Assembly (NCBI GenBank): GCA_030526405.1
Contig: JAUNCZ010000016.1
Coordinates: 1 to 55,185 of the forward strand
Direction: 5' to 3'
Origin: Lachnospiraceae bacterium
GTDB lineage: Bacteria > Bacillota > Clostridia > Lachnospirales > Lachnospiraceae
DNA length: 55,185 bases
Each line of letters opens with the position of its first letter. Position 1 is the first letter of the stretch. Below are positions 42,346-52,312 of this stretch, piece after piece. A program made the position numbers and the translations under genes. The notes under the pieces are model-generated. The model had not been told where the DNA came from, made no database searches, and worked only from the letters and a program-made list of their open reading frames with translations.

Positions 42346-45300
42346 CTAATCTTTATTATACTGATTAATTGCCGGAACTGCAATCTCTTTTCCCAGGCTC
42401 ACAGAATAGATCACCCTCTCCTTCACAGGAATACCGCTGCCCTTTTCCAGTGCTCTCTGATAAAACTGCAGCTGCTTTGCATACTTATTCACCAGCTCTC
42501 TGCCGTCACGACGCCAGACTCTGTCTGTCTTGTAGTCCACAAGGACAAATTCGCCCTCCTCCAGGAAGCAGGCATCAATGACACCGCGCACCAGGATCCG
42601 CTCCGGCACATTCCATTCCGGATTCAGTTCCACAGCCGGCAGCTCCATCAGGAAGGATTTTTCCCTCATAAGTCTGCCCGCAGCAGCAGCCCTACCCATA
42701 CGCTGACCGATACCGCTTTCAAAGAAGGTGGTGAGGTCAGAAAGTTCCAGACAGTCCGCCTCCTCCTGCTCCAGTCTTCCATCAGAAACCATCCCTTTTA
42801 TCTGCTCTCTCACAGAATCCTCCAGAACAGTTCCCTCCTGCCAGCACAGATTTCCATACTCCACACATTCAAAAAAGCGATGGTAGGCGGTTCCTCTTCC
42901 GACGCCGGTTTCCATGGCTTCCTTCTGTCTCATAAAGGCAGGCAGGTATACCTCCTCCCCCTCCTCCGGTGCCACAGATTTCTCCTCTGAAGCTCTGTCT
43001 TCCACCTGTTCTTCCACAGAGTACTCCAGTCCGGCAGCTCCCGCTGTCACAGTTTCCGGGATTCCGGTTCCGGCAAGGGAATACTCCAGCACCGGAATCT
43101 TCTCCAGTGGCAGTTCTCCGTCCCCGACATAAATCTCCTCCTCAGACTGGGAGGGCCGCTTTTTCTTCAGCTCTGACACACTCATCACAGAGGGCAGAGT
43201 TTTCCTGTATTCCCAGGGATAGCTCCACTGTGTCCTTCTCTGAAGAAAGGCGCGGACTTCCTCGGCATAGATCTCCTGCGGATCCTGTCCCAGAGAACAG
43301 ATTTTCCCGTGAAGAGCCTCCCTTTCCAGAGCCTCCTGCAGCTGATCCAGAGTCATGGCAGCCGGTGTCTGTATCCGGACAGCAACAGGTGCCTCCACCG
43401 TTACTTTTGGATGCTGCTGTCCCAGAAACATCTGGTACACACTCTGAAAGCCCTCTGTTCCTGCGATCACAGGGAGAAGCCAGTCCAGATAGGAAGAAGC
43501 AGCCATCAGCCTTCCGTAGGGAAGGGGTTTTTCCTTCAGAGAGGGAGTCTGTTCACATTCTTTTACACGTTTTTCCAGGTTATCCACAATGGCGGTGAGG
43601 ATCAGCTTCTCCTTTGCACGGGTCAGGGCCACGTAGAGCACTCGCAGCTCCTCTGCCAGCAGTTCCTGGCGAAGGCGCTGTGCCACCATTCCCTTGATCA
43701 TGGTGGAATGGCGCACCCTCTTTTCCGGATCCACATAGTTCATTCCCAGACCCAGCTCCGGATGGAAAATGATGCTTTTATTCATATCCATGGTATTGAA
43801 TTTCCCATCCAGGCAGGAAACAAATACAAAGGGATACTCCAGACCCTTACTCTTGTGAATCGTCATAATGGCCACCGCATCGGCAGTTTCTCCATACAGA
43901 TTCACCTCTCCCATATCAATCCTGTTCTTTTCCATCTGCTGGATATATCGCAGAAACTGGAAGAGACCGTGGTAGCTTGTATTCTCAAAATCCACCGCCT
44001 TCTCCACCAGCAGGTTCAGATTTGCCAGCCTCTGCTCTCCCATGGGGAGACTGCCGGCGGCACATCGGTAGCCGGTGCCCTCCAGCACCAGATTCAGCAG
44101 CTCATGCACAGGAAGCTGGGGTACCAGATCTCTGTACTGCTCCAGCTGCTGCACAAAACCGGTCAGCTTCTGCAGCAGTTCCTCCAGGATTCCCTCCGGA
44201 AGGGGACCCTCTCCGGCACGAAAGGCCAGGTAAGACGCCACAAGAAGGGGCACAGCCTCAAACAGAGGACTCTCTCCTCCTGCACAGCGAATCAGCGCCA
44301 GCTCCTCATCGGTGACCCCTCCTATAGGAGAGCGCAGCACCGCCGCATAGGGAATATCCTGGCGGGGATTATCCAGCAGACGGAGATAATTCAGCACAGT
44401 ACTGATCTCAATGGTGCTGAAATATCCGGATTTTGATACGGCAAAGGCAGGAATGCCCTCATTTTTCAGCACCCGAAGGAATACCTCCGCCTTACCGGTA
44501 AAGGACCGCAGAAGAATGGCAAAATCTTTGTAGGTGGCAGGACGGAAGCTCTCTGTTTTCCGGTCATAAACCGGCTGTGTCTCCATCAGCTCCCGGATCC
44601 TCTGGGCCACCGCCAGGGCCTCCATCTCCACCCGGTCCTCCTTCAGCGTCAGCTCCTCCATATCCGGATCCTGGCCGTCGATCAGGATCATCTCTGTACT
44701 GCAGTCCCCCTCCGGCACCTCCGGATATCCGAAGCCCAGATGCAATGCAGCAGCAGAATCGTATTCGATGCCCCCAAGGGAGGGCACCATCAGTCTTCTG
44801 AACAGGGCATTGGCAGTGGAAAGCATCTGTTCCCTGCTTCGGAAGTTCTGCTTCAGATCAATTCTGGTGCAGTTCTCCTCCCTGCCGTAGGTATGGTATT
44901 TTTCCAGAAACAGTTCCGGTTTCGCCTGGCGGAAGCCATAGACAGACTGCTTGATATCCCCCACCATGAAGCGGTTGAACCGGCCCTCCTCCTCTCCGGA
45001 CACAGCCCGAAGAAGAGCCTCCTGGATAAAATTGCTGTCCTGGTACTCGTCAATCATGATTTCATAATACTGCTGGGAAAGCTCCCTGGCAGCGGTTCTT
45101 CTCTTCCATCCCTCTCCCTGCTTCTCCAGCAGGATCTCCAGGGCAAAATGCTCCAGATCCGAAAAATCCAGCACATTGTTCTTTCTTTTTTTCTCTGCAA
45201 AGCCTTCAGAAAACAGCTCTGTGAGACGCACCAGTTCCGCCGCATTCACCCGACAGTTGCGAATCTCCTCCAGAATCCGGGATACAGGGATGCCAAAATA

Positions 45301-46245
45301 CTGCTCTCCGATCTTTTTCAGGGCTGCCTTGTAGGCATCACGATTCTCCTTCACCTGATCCTTCAGCTTCGGATCCGCCTCCGCCATCTTTTTCCTGGAC
45401 AGAGCCGGGTGCTTCACCTCTGAAAATGCCTTCACCAGCTCACCGTAGCTCTCCTTTTCCAGAAGTCCCTCTGCAATCTGAAGATCCGCCTCGATCTGGG
45501 GGATATACTCCCAGGGGCCACCCTCTCCCATGGCCAGCTCCAATGTATCCTGAATCCTGTCCCGCACATCCTCCAGCAGGGAACGACCCTCCGTCATTCC
45601 CTTCTTCAGCCACAGGCTATTGGAAATCTCCTCCTCCGAATCCATTTCATACACCTGAAGGCAGCTTTTGAGCCAGCCTTTTGGATCCGGATCGCTGACA
45701 GAGAATTCATAGAGACGAAGAATCAGCTCCTCCACCGCCCGGTCACTTTTTCCCGGAGCAAAGGACTCAATAAAATGCAGGAAATCTTCCTCCTCCTTTG
45801 CATACTCCTCCTCCAGTACATCCTCCAGCACATCCCTTTTCATCATGGCCAGCTCGCTTTCCTCCGCGATCCGGTAGCCGGGATCCAGGCCGATCTGATG
45901 AAAATAATTCTGGATCACGTAGGTACAGAAGCCGTGGATGGTGCTGATCTGGGCATGATGAAGGAGAATTCCCTGCTGCTGCAGATGCTCATTTTCCGGA
46001 TCCTGGGAGAGACGCTCCTCCAGGGCTTTTCCGATTCGGTCCTTCATCTCCGCCGCCGCTGCCTTTGTAAAGGTTACAATAAGAAGCCGGTCCACATCCA
46101 CAGGGTTCCGGGGATCTGTAATGATGCGCATAATGCGCTCCACAAGTACAGCAGTCTTTCCGGAACCGGCTGCTGCACTGACAAGAATATTCTTTTCCGA
46201 CTGATGGATCGCCAGCTTCTGATCCTCTGTCCAGGACACTGCCAT
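42346..46245 (-). CDS. addA: ATP-dependent helicase/nuclease subunit A (AddA)
   Basis: 1299 residues. UvrD-type 3'-5' helicase with a C-terminal nuclease; with AddB it processes double-strand ends to Chi and loads RecA. Walker A AAGSGKTAVLVERI at 25-38, helicase motifs (DEYQDSN, VGDIKQSVYGFR, TIHKSKGLEY, ALTRAKEKL) and the nuclease motif VLVDYKTDR. Starts one base after the addB stop. Confidence 0.97.
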   Translation of the reverse strand: MAVSWTEDQKLAIHQSEKNILVSAAAGSGKTAVLVERIMRIITDPRNPVDVDRLLIVTFTKAAAAEMKDRIGKALEERLSQDPENEHLQQQGILLHHAQISTIHGFCTYVIQNYFHQIGLDPGYRIAEESELAMMKRDVLEDVLEEEYAKEEEDFLHFIESFAPGKSDRAVEELILRLYEFSVSDPDPKGWLKSCLQVYEMDSEEEISNSLWLKKGMTEGRSLLEDVRDRIQDTLELAMGEGGPWEYIPQIEADLQIAEGLLEKESYGELVKAFSEVKHPALSRKKMAEADPKLKDQVKENRDAYKAALKKIGEQYFGIPVSRILEEIRNCRVNAAELVRLTELFSEGFAEKKRKNNVLDFSDLEHFALEILLEKQGEGWKRRTAARELSQQYYEIMIDEYQDSNFIQEALLRAVSGEEEGRFNRFMVGDIKQSVYGFRQAKPELFLEKYHTYGREENCTRIDLKQNFRSREQMLSTANALFRRLMVPSLGGIEYDSAAALHLGFGYPEVPEGDCSTEMILIDGQDPDMEELTLKEDRVEMEALAVAQRIRELMETQPVYDRKTESFRPATYKDFAILLRSFTGKAEVFLRVLKNEGIPAFAVSKSGYFSTIEISTVLNYLRLLDNPRQDIPYAAVLRSPIGGVTDEELALIRCAGGESPLFEAVPLLVASYLAFRAGEGPLPEGILEELLQKLTGFVQQLEQYRDLVPQLPVHELLNLVLEGTGYRCAAGSLPMGEQRLANLNLLVEKAVDFENTSYHGLFQFLRYIQQMEKNRIDMGEVNLYGETADAVAIMTIHKSKGLEYPFVFVSCLDGKFNTMDMNKSIIFHPELGLGMNYVDPEKRVRHSTMIKGMVAQRLRQELLAEELRVLYVALTRAKEKLILTAIVDNLEKRVKECEQTPSLKEKPLPYGRLMAASSYLDWLLPVIAGTEGFQSVYQMFLGQQHPKVTVEAPVAVRIQTPAAMTLDQLQEALEREALHGKICSLGQDPQEIYAEEVRAFLQRRTQWSYPWEYRKTLPSVMSVSELKKKRPSQSEEEIYVGDGELPLEKIPVLEYSLAGTGIPETVTAGAAGLEYSVEEQVEDRASEEKSVAPEEGEEVYLPAFMRQKEAMETGVGRGTAYHRFFECVEYGNLCWQEGTVLEDSVREQIKGMVSDGRLEQEEADCLELSDLTTFFESGIGQRMGRAAAAGRLMREKSFLMELPAVELNPEWNVPERILVRGVIDACFLEEGEFVLVDYKTDRVWRRDGRELVNKYAKQLQFYQRALEKGSGIPVKERVIYSVSLGKEIAVPAINQYNKD

Positions 46246-46246
46246 A

Positions 46247-49200
46247 TCACATCTCCTCCTTCATCTTTTCTATTATCTGCTGGGTTTTTCCCTCCTGCAG
46301 CTTTCTGAATTCATAGCCCGGAAGCTTTCTGTCAAAGCAGCAGACTCCCTTAAACCTGCAGTAACTGCAGGCATTGCTGCTGCCCATCTGATAGGGATTC
46401 ACCGAAATTTCTCCGTCCATAATCTCCTGTCCGATGCTGCGCACCTTTTCCCCCGCATAGCGGGTCACGGTGTGGAATTCCTCCTCCAGAAGAGCCGGGG
46501 AATCCGACCGCAGGCTTCCATCCTTTTTATAGCCCACAGGAATCACCCTGGAAACCACTCCTGGGCCCAGATTTCTGTCCATCAGGGAGGCCGTCTCCAG
46601 CTCTCCTCTCACCAGACCACCCATCTTCATCTGGGGAAGGATACTGTCCTCCTCATCCTCCACAAAGGGATCCTCCAGATGGTACAGAAAGGCCCCGGCA
46701 GGCAGCACCACCTTATCCGGATGGAGCTTTTTCTGCTGCTCTGCCGCCACCCGGAGATATACCGTCAGCTGCAGACGCAGACCGTAATAGACAGAAGCCA
46801 GATCCAGCTTTGCCTGGCCTGTTTTATAATCGATGATCTTCACATAGATGGTGTCATCCTTCTCCAGAAGGTCCAGACGGTCGATACGGCCCCGCAGCTT
46901 CATGGAAGCCCCGTCCTTCAGAGGAATCTCCGCTGTCTCCAGCATCTCCCCTGTGGGGAAGCTGATCTCAAAGCCCTGGGGCTCAAAGTCCCCCGCAAGG
47001 ATCTGCTCCTGCAGCACAGCCACCGTGCAGCGCATCAGATTTCTCATGCGGGTGATCAGATAGGCATTTCTCCTGGTGCTGTGGAAAATATGATTATTCT
47101 GGTCATGGACACAGGCCTCCAGAGCCTCATCCGCCAGCTGGATCCGACGGGTCTCATCCAGCTCAGACCAGCGCAGCTTCTGCTTCTTCAGGGAATCCGC
47201 AAACCGGTACAGACTGTCATGGAGTACATTGCCGAAATCCGCAGGTGTGATCTCATAGACAGGCCGTTCCCGAAGGCCCAGACCAAACTGCAGAAAATGG
47301 GCATAGGCACAGGCTGCAAACTGCTCCAGGCGGGTGACAGAGCCCTGGAGCACATCTCCGTACATGGCCCTGGCAATGGCCTTTCCGATCTGTGTGTCCT
47401 CATTTTTGAAAAATGCTGCCTCCAGCATCCGCTCTGCCGCCACCTGGTCTGTACAGTCTCTGAACCAGCAGTACAGCTCCTTCCAGACAGGGTCCTCCAC
47501 AGCCCTCTCCAGATCCTGAAAGCCTGAAAGCAGCACCTGAAGGCGCCCCTCCGGTGTCTCCAGTCTTCCAAGACCCTCCTCTGTCCCGGCAGATTCATCC
47601 CTTACCTCCAGAGGCACATCCGGATACAGCTTCCGGATCACACCGATCAGGTAGGAGGGCAGACGGGAACCGCCGCCGGCATCCATCTTACAGTAGGAGA
47701 GAGACAATGTCTCCGATGGCTTTGTCATATTCAGATACAGATAGAATCTCTGCTGGTACATTCTCTCCCTCTCCCCGGGAGCCAGGGGTACCTCTCTTGC
47801 CTTCAGAAATTCTCTGTCCGGTGCCGAGAGAAGTCCTCCCTTTTCCACCGATTTCGGAACAATGCCCTCATTCAGACCGACAAAAAACAGATGCTTTACA
47901 GAGGAAAGACGGCTTCGCTCAATATCTCCCACCAGCACCTGATCTCCTCCCGGTGGAATCAGTCCCAGAGTTCCCTCCTGGAACATGGCATCCAGAATCT
48001 GCTGATACTCTGTGAGGCCCATCTTCTCCTGCCCAAGGATCTCCACCGCCTTGTTCAGCAGGTCCATCACAGCAGGATAGATCTGCTGAAATTCTGAGGC
48101 TCTTGTGCGGTCTCCTCTCTGCTGGAAGGCCTCTGACAGCTGCCTGCAGCGCTTCTGGAGAGAGCCCCTCATGAGAAATTCCACCAGGGCCCTTGTTTTC
48201 TCCTCCAGAGCAGAGGTGCCCTTCAGCTCCTCTGTCAGCCCCTCCAGCTCCTGTACAAAGCGCTCTCTGAGGCCATTCAGTTCCAGAAGCCGCTCCTCCT
48301 TCATTCCCCGGAAGGTTCTGGTCCAGAATTCCTGATATTGCTTCCAGCCCCTGATTCCCAGGGCCAGAAGATACTCATCCAGCAGATCTGCCTCCTCCCG
48401 GGTGAAGCCGGAGAAGCCGCTGCGAAGATAGCGCACCACACTCTCATAGGAAAAGCCCTTCACCACGAGGTCCACTGCAGAACGGATGTATTCCACCAGT
48501 GGATTGTGAAGAATGGGGTAATTCTTATCCACAAAAACAGGAATTCCGGCGCTGGTGAAAATCTGCTCTGCCAGTCGTCCATACATGGCCAGATCCCCGG
48601 TTACCACCGCCATATCGCTGTAGCAGCAGCCCTGCTCCCTGACCCGGTACAGGATCTGCTCTGCGATCCAGGTCAGCTCCTGCTCTATGGTCATGGCCTC
48701 CAGAATGCGGATATTGGCATCTCCTCTCCAGCTGCCTCTTCTTCCACCCCGGAACAGCTGTTTTTCCAGGAATTCCAGAGAAGGATTCCCTGTAAATCTT
48801 CCCTTTTCCTCTGCAGAGATCCACAGGATCTCCTCTGTCTCCACCTGGGCCTGGGAAGCCGTCTCTGACAGGGTACGGATCATCTGCCGGCTCATGAAAA
48901 AGAGATCTGCAGGATTTCCCACGCCCACAGGATCCCTGCCTGGCTCCAGTGTCACCACCGCCCACACCTTCCGGCAGAGCATCAGCAGCTCCCGGATCAG
49001 AGGCAGCTGCACAGGGGTAAAACCGGTGTAGCCATCCAGCACCAGGGTACAGCCCGCCAGCCATCGGGATCTGCCGATCACCGCAGCCAGTGCCTCCGGC
49101 ACCTCCTCTGTGGTGAGATAGCGACTCTCCAGATAATCAGAAAAGCCCTGATAGATCTGCTGTACATCCTGCAGCTTGGCGGAGAGCAGGGCATTTTTTC

Positions 49201-49645
49201 CGCTGTCCTCCTGCTGAAGCCACCCCTCCAGATCGCAGGGTCGGATGCCGTACTGCATAAACTCCGAGATCAGGGATTTCATCTTCTCCACTGCCCCCGG
49301 TTTCTTCATGGTGCTGCCCAGCACCTGCAGTTCCTTTCTGCTTTCCCACACCACCTTCTGGATGATCAGACTTTTTCCACTGTCCTCCAGAATGGGCTGC
49401 TGCACTCCTCCAAGCTCCCGAAACACACGGTAGGCCAGTCGGTTGAAACTCAGCACATCAATATTCAGAAGACAGTTTCCCTTCTGCATGGCAGTCAGAC
49501 GCTTCTGGGTCTGCATGTTGAACTGCTCCGGCACAAGGATCAGATAGGTCTGTTCCGGGTGGAGCTGTGCCTCCTCCACGATTCTTTCGTATATATACTG
49601 TGATTTTCCGGAGCCGCTGCTTCCGGCAATGATCTGCAATGACAT
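46247..49645 (-). CDS. addB: ATP-dependent nuclease subunit B (AddB)
   Basis: 1132 residues. Walker A GSSGSGKS at 8-15, inactivated helicase-like domains for Chi recognition, and a C-terminal nuclease with IIDYKTGQAKLD. The Fe-S staple cysteines are visible: one in CAYAHFLQFG and a triplet near the end (CSYCRFKGVC). Partner of AddA, cotranscribed. The probable promoter (-10 TACAAT near 49690) is next to the 50-bp repeat. Confidence 0.97.
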   Translation of the reverse strand: MSLQIIAGSSGSGKSQYIYERIVEEAQLHPEQTYLILVPEQFNMQTQKRLTAMQKGNCLLNIDVLSFNRLAYRVFRELGGVQQPILEDSGKSLIIQKVVWESRKELQVLGSTMKKPGAVEKMKSLISEFMQYGIRPCDLEGWLQQEDSGKNALLSAKLQDVQQIYQGFSDYLESRYLTTEEVPEALAAVIGRSRWLAGCTLVLDGYTGFTPVQLPLIRELLMLCRKVWAVVTLEPGRDPVGVGNPADLFFMSRQMIRTLSETASQAQVETEEILWISAEEKGRFTGNPSLEFLEKQLFRGGRRGSWRGDANIRILEAMTIEQELTWIAEQILYRVREQGCCYSDMAVVTGDLAMYGRLAEQIFTSAGIPVFVDKNYPILHNPLVEYIRSAVDLVVKGFSYESVVRYLRSGFSGFTREEADLLDEYLLALGIRGWKQYQEFWTRTFRGMKEERLLELNGLRERFVQELEGLTEELKGTSALEEKTRALVEFLMRGSLQKRCRQLSEAFQQRGDRTRASEFQQIYPAVMDLLNKAVEILGQEKMGLTEYQQILDAMFQEGTLGLIPPGGDQVLVGDIERSRLSSVKHLFFVGLNEGIVPKSVEKGGLLSAPDREFLKAREVPLAPGERERMYQQRFYLYLNMTKPSETLSLSYCKMDAGGGSRLPSYLIGVIRKLYPDVPLEVRDESAGTEEGLGRLETPEGRLQVLLSGFQDLERAVEDPVWKELYCWFRDCTDQVAAERMLEAAFFKNEDTQIGKAIARAMYGDVLQGSVTRLEQFAACAYAHFLQFGLGLRERPVYEITPADFGNVLHDSLYRFADSLKKQKLRWSELDETRRIQLADEALEACVHDQNNHIFHSTRRNAYLITRMRNLMRCTVAVLQEQILAGDFEPQGFEISFPTGEMLETAEIPLKDGASMKLRGRIDRLDLLEKDDTIYVKIIDYKTGQAKLDLASVYYGLRLQLTVYLRVAAEQQKKLHPDKVVLPAGAFLYHLEDPFVEDEEDSILPQMKMGGLVRGELETASLMDRNLGPGVVSRVIPVGYKKDGSLRSDSPALLEEEFHTVTRYAGEKVRSIGQEIMDGEISVNPYQMGSSNACSYCRFKGVCCFDRKLPGYEFRKLQEGKTQQIIEKMKEEM

Positions 49646-49701
49646 CGCTGTTCCTCCTTATCATTCAGGCGGTAATCTCTGCTGATAATTGTACCATAAT
49701 C

Positions 49702-49751
49702 GGGGCTGTCGCACTAAGCCCCTTCCCAAATCGAGAGGTGTCTATTGTATT
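49702..49751 (+). repeat. Dispersed 50-bp hairpin repeat, copy 2
   Basis: Perfect reverse complement of positions 3-52. Here it starts with the GGGGCT...AGCCCC stem (49702-49722) and runs into the terminator hairpin at 49733-49777. Confidence 0.95.
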
Positions 49752-49777
49752 TAACAATGGATGCCTCTCTTTTTTTT
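49733..49777 (+). terminator. Terminator hairpin contained in the dispersed repeat
   Basis: GAGAGGTGTCTATTGT pairs along 16 positions (with G-U pairs) with ACAATGGATGCCTCTC around loop ATTTA, then eight T on the plus strand. It points away from addB, so no obvious gene uses it here. Confidence 0.8.
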
Positions 49778-49978
49778 GTATGTCAGGGTGGATGACCAGA
49801 CGCAAGACATGCTCATTTGCTGCTCGGTCCGCGCGCCTATAATGCGTCCTGCGTGCAAAACTCGCCCTTTAGGGGCTCAGACAGTGCACTCCGGACGCAA
49901 GCTAGCGCGTTCCCTCCCGACGCAAGCCTCGCAATCGTCTTGCTTTCATAGTCATCCACCCTGACATAATCCATTGTT
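49753..49978. repeat. 226-bp inverted-repeat element with structured core
   Basis: Arms: TATGTCAGGGTGGATGAC at 49779-49796 pairs perfectly with 49951-49968, and AACAATGGAT at 49753-49762 pairs with 49969-49978; 16 bases (including the T-run) interrupt the left arm. The core has three GACGCAAG motifs and, on the minus strand, a nested hairpin with TGCGTCC/GGACGCA, GTGCA/TGCAC and GCCC/GGGC. Looks like a small non-autonomous element or a structured RNA. Confidence 0.7.
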
Positions 49979-50027
49979 TGAAGGCATCCCTGTTTTTCTA
50001 CATTCACACCTCTTTCGATTTACGCGA

Positions 50028-50111
50028 GCACCGAGCCAAAGTCCGTGCTTGCACGAGACCTTGGCGACTGCCGCGATAACTTGAGAAACTCGCAAAGCGT
50101 GTTTCTCATAG
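50028..50111 (+). repeat. 84-nt dispersed repeat, copy B
   Basis: Gap-free 74/84 match to the minus strand of 10833-10916. Here the first hairpin is intact (GCCAA...TTGGC, GTC/GAC, CGTGC TT GCACG), and the last is GAGAAAC-T-CGC AAA GCG-T-GTTTCTC. Confidence 0.85.
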
Positions 50112-50163
50112 TATTCGCCACACCCGATGCCCGGATATTTTGTTGGCAGTATTTACTTTTTAT

Positions 50164-50196
50164 ACAACAAAAGCCAGACTCCTGCGAATCTGGCTT
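50164..50196 (-). terminator. Intrinsic terminator of hslO
   Basis: AAGCCAGA...TCTGGCTT stem on the minus strand followed by TTTTGTTG, 50 bases after the hslO stop. Confidence 0.85.
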
Positions 50197-50245
50197 AAGT
50201 GGTATATTTTCATTGCTGAAAAATATAGAAATCTTCCTCTGTCTT

Positions 50246-51130
50246 TTACTGCATGGCCACCTGCAGCATTTCCTGCAGATCCTCCACGGTAAAGGTATAG
50301 GCCTCATTGCAGAACTGACATCTCAGCTCCACCGGTTTCCCCTCCTGGATCAGGGACTGCAGCTCCTTCTGTCCCAGACTGATCAGGGCACGGGATACTC
50401 TCTCCCAGCTGCAGTTGCAGTCGAAGGACACCGGCATGGTCTCCAGAATCTCCAGATCCATGTCTCCGAGAAGACGGTTCAGGATCTGCTCCGGTGTATC
50501 TCCCGCCTCCAGCATGGAGGTAACAGACATGATACCTGACAGATTTGACTCCAGCTTGTCGATGACAGCGTCCTCTGTTCCCGGCATCAGCTGAACGATA
50601 AAGCCCCCGGCCTGTTTTACAGTGGCATCCTCCTTATTCATCAGGACACCCAGTCCGCAGGTGGATGGCACCTGCTCACTGATGGCAAAATAGTAGGTCA
50701 GATCCTCTGCAATCTCTCCCGATGGCAGATCAATGGTGCCCACATAGGGCTCCTTCAGACCAAGATCACGGATCACGGTGAGGGTTCCTCTTCCCACAGC
50801 CCCTCTTACGTCCAGCTTGCCCACTGCATTTGCCGGAATCAGCACCATGGGATTGTCCACATAGCCCTTTACAGTGCCCTTGGAATCTGCAGTAACAGTG
50901 ATGCCTCCCAGAGGGCCGTCCCCTCTGATCTGCAGAGTCAGAAGATCCTTATCCCCCTTCATCATGATACCCATCATTACACCGGCAGTCATCAGTCGTC
51001 CCAGGGCAGCGGTGGCCACAGGACTGGTGTTGTGGCGGCCTCTGGCCTCCTCCACCAGATTTCTTGTTGTGGCAGCAAAGGCACGGATCTGTCCGTTTGC
51101 CGCTGTAGCTCTTACTATATAATCTTTCAT
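50246..51130 (-). CDS. hslO: Redox-regulated chaperone Hsp33
   Basis: 294 residues. Cytosolic holdase that is activated by oxidation of a zinc centre. The zinc cysteines are C238, C240 (CNC) and C271, C274 (CQFC). The N-terminal part (RATAANGQIRAFAATTRNLVEEA, GDGPLGGI) is the conserved core. ATG overlaps the methyltransferase stop (ATGA). Confidence 0.96.
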   Translation of the reverse strand: MKDYIVRATAANGQIRAFAATTRNLVEEARGRHNTSPVATAALGRLMTAGVMMGIMMKGDKDLLTLQIRGDGPLGGITVTADSKGTVKGYVDNPMVLIPANAVGKLDVRGAVGRGTLTVIRDLGLKEPYVGTIDLPSGEIAEDLTYYFAISEQVPSTCGLGVLMNKEDATVKQAGGFIVQLMPGTEDAVIDKLESNLSGIMSVTSMLEAGDTPEQILNRLLGDMDLEILETMPVSFDCNCSWERVSRALISLGQKELQSLIQEGKPVELRCQFCNEAYTFTVEDLQEMLQVAMQ

Positions 51131-51924
51131 TCCATCTCACTCCAAATCTCTTTATATTTTTCTATGTCATCCCAGGATTTTCCCTTTTCTCTGGCAGCTA
51201 TATACAGACGTTCACTGCCCTCTGTGGGCTCCTGTTCCGAAAATGCCTCAAAGGCACAGATAAATTCCATTCCTGCCTCCGCCAGAAGTTCCTTAATGCC
51301 CTCCAGAGTGTAGGCTCTCTGATAATGGAATTCCTCCTCTTTTCTGTAGAGGCCATTTTCCTCCGGCAGGAACAGGGTTACCGCATACTCGTTGATCTGC
51401 TGCTCCTCGTCGAAGTAATTCTCCCAGATAAAGCTGCCCTCTTCTCTGTTCTCGGCGATGGTCTTCTCTCCGATGGCTCTGTACTTGGCCGCTGTGTTGA
51501 TATCAAAGAGAAAGATTCCTCCCGGATCCAGATAATTGTTGGCCAGCCGAAACACCTCCAGAAGTTCTTCCTCCTCTGTGATGTAGTTCAGACAGTCACA
51601 GCCTGTCACAATGGCCGCCACGGTGCCGTACAACTCAAACTCTCTGGCATCCTGATTCAGATACAGAATATCCAGACCGCTTTCCTGCCGCTTTTCCATG
51701 GCCACCTCCAGCATCTCGTAGGAGCTGTCCAGGGCGATCATATCGTAGCCTGCCTTTGCCAGTCTCTCGGTAATGGAACCGGTGCCGCAGCCCAGCTCCA
51801 GCACCAGCCCCTCCTCCACGCCGAATTTTTTCAGCATGCGGATCAGGTAGGTGCCCCACATATCATAATCTACGTTATCCATAAACAGGTCATACACACC
51901 TGCAAAGCTCTCATATGCAGCCAT
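51127..51924 (-). CDS. Class I SAM-dependent methyltransferase
   Basis: About 265 residues. Rossmann-type fold with motif I VLELGCGTGSITERL and DSSYEMLEVA after it. Typical of small-molecule methyltransferases of the Firmicutes type starting YESFAGVYDLFMDNVDYDMW. Substrate unknown. AAGGAGGAAACGG precedes ATG 51924; a longer frame to 52020 is rejected. Coupled to hslO. Confidence 0.9.
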   Translation of the reverse strand: MAAYESFAGVYDLFMDNVDYDMWGTYLIRMLKKFGVEEGLVLELGCGTGSITERLAKAGYDMIALDSSYEMLEVAMEKRQESGLDILYLNQDAREFELYGTVAAIVTGCDCLNYITEEEELLEVFRLANNYLDPGGIFLFDINTAAKYRAIGEKTIAENREEGSFIWENYFDEEQQINEYAVTLFLPEENGLYRKEEEFHYQRAYTLEGIKELLAEAGMEFICAFEAFSEQEPTEGSERLYIAAREKGKSWDDIEKYKEIWSEME

Positions 51925-52138
51925 CCGTTTCCTCCTTGGGTATGTTGCAGAGCCTGCGCCCTCTGCGCAGGTTTCCACAAAGTATAGCACAAAGCCGTTC
52001 ATAAGAAAAGCAGAATACAACGTCCGGACAATACAAAGCTGTCCATCAGAAAAGCGGAATACACCCGGAGGTGTTTCCGCCTTCTTTCTTCACAGTTTTT
52101 CAGACTGTTATCTCTCTGCAGTCTCTGTCAGAACAGTC

Positions 52139-52312
52139 TCACACAAACTGGTTTGTCTCTGCATCGTATTCATAATCGATGGCAGCTAATTTTCCTTTCA
52201 GCGCTTCCGGATCCGCATTATTGGCGCTGCAGAAATCCTGCAGACTCTCATAATGGTCGCGAAGCTGTGTATTCACATAGCTCAGAAGCATAACTGGATC
52301 ATTTGGCATCAT
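52139..52312 (-). CDS. DUF4250 family small protein
   Basis: 57 residues: MMPNDPVMLLSYVNTQLRDH at the start and DYEYDAETNQFV at the end. Both ends are the hallmark of DUF4250 proteins, widespread in Clostridia, function unknown. AAAGGAG lies nine bases upstream of the first ATG. It stands between clpB and the methyltransferase gene. Confidence 0.9.
   Translation of the reverse strand: MMPNDPVMLLSYVNTQLRDHYESLQDFCSANNADPEALKGKLAAIDYEYDAETNQFV

Larger units (their letters stand above)
49646..50245. other. Gene-less, repeat-rich 600-bp island between addB and hslO
   Basis: No convincing gene. It holds, left to right: the addB promoter region, the 50-bp repeat copy 2 (49702-49751) with its terminator, an inverted-repeat element (49753-49978), a short spacer, the 84-nt repeat copy B (50028-50111), an AT-rich stretch and the hslO terminator (50164-50196). 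Higher local GC and many palindromes distinguish it from its neighbours. Confidence 0.85.

Noticed and set aside
49639..49964. Short plus-strand frames in the repeat island
   Set aside because: They cross hairpins and the T-run, and read as repeat sequence.
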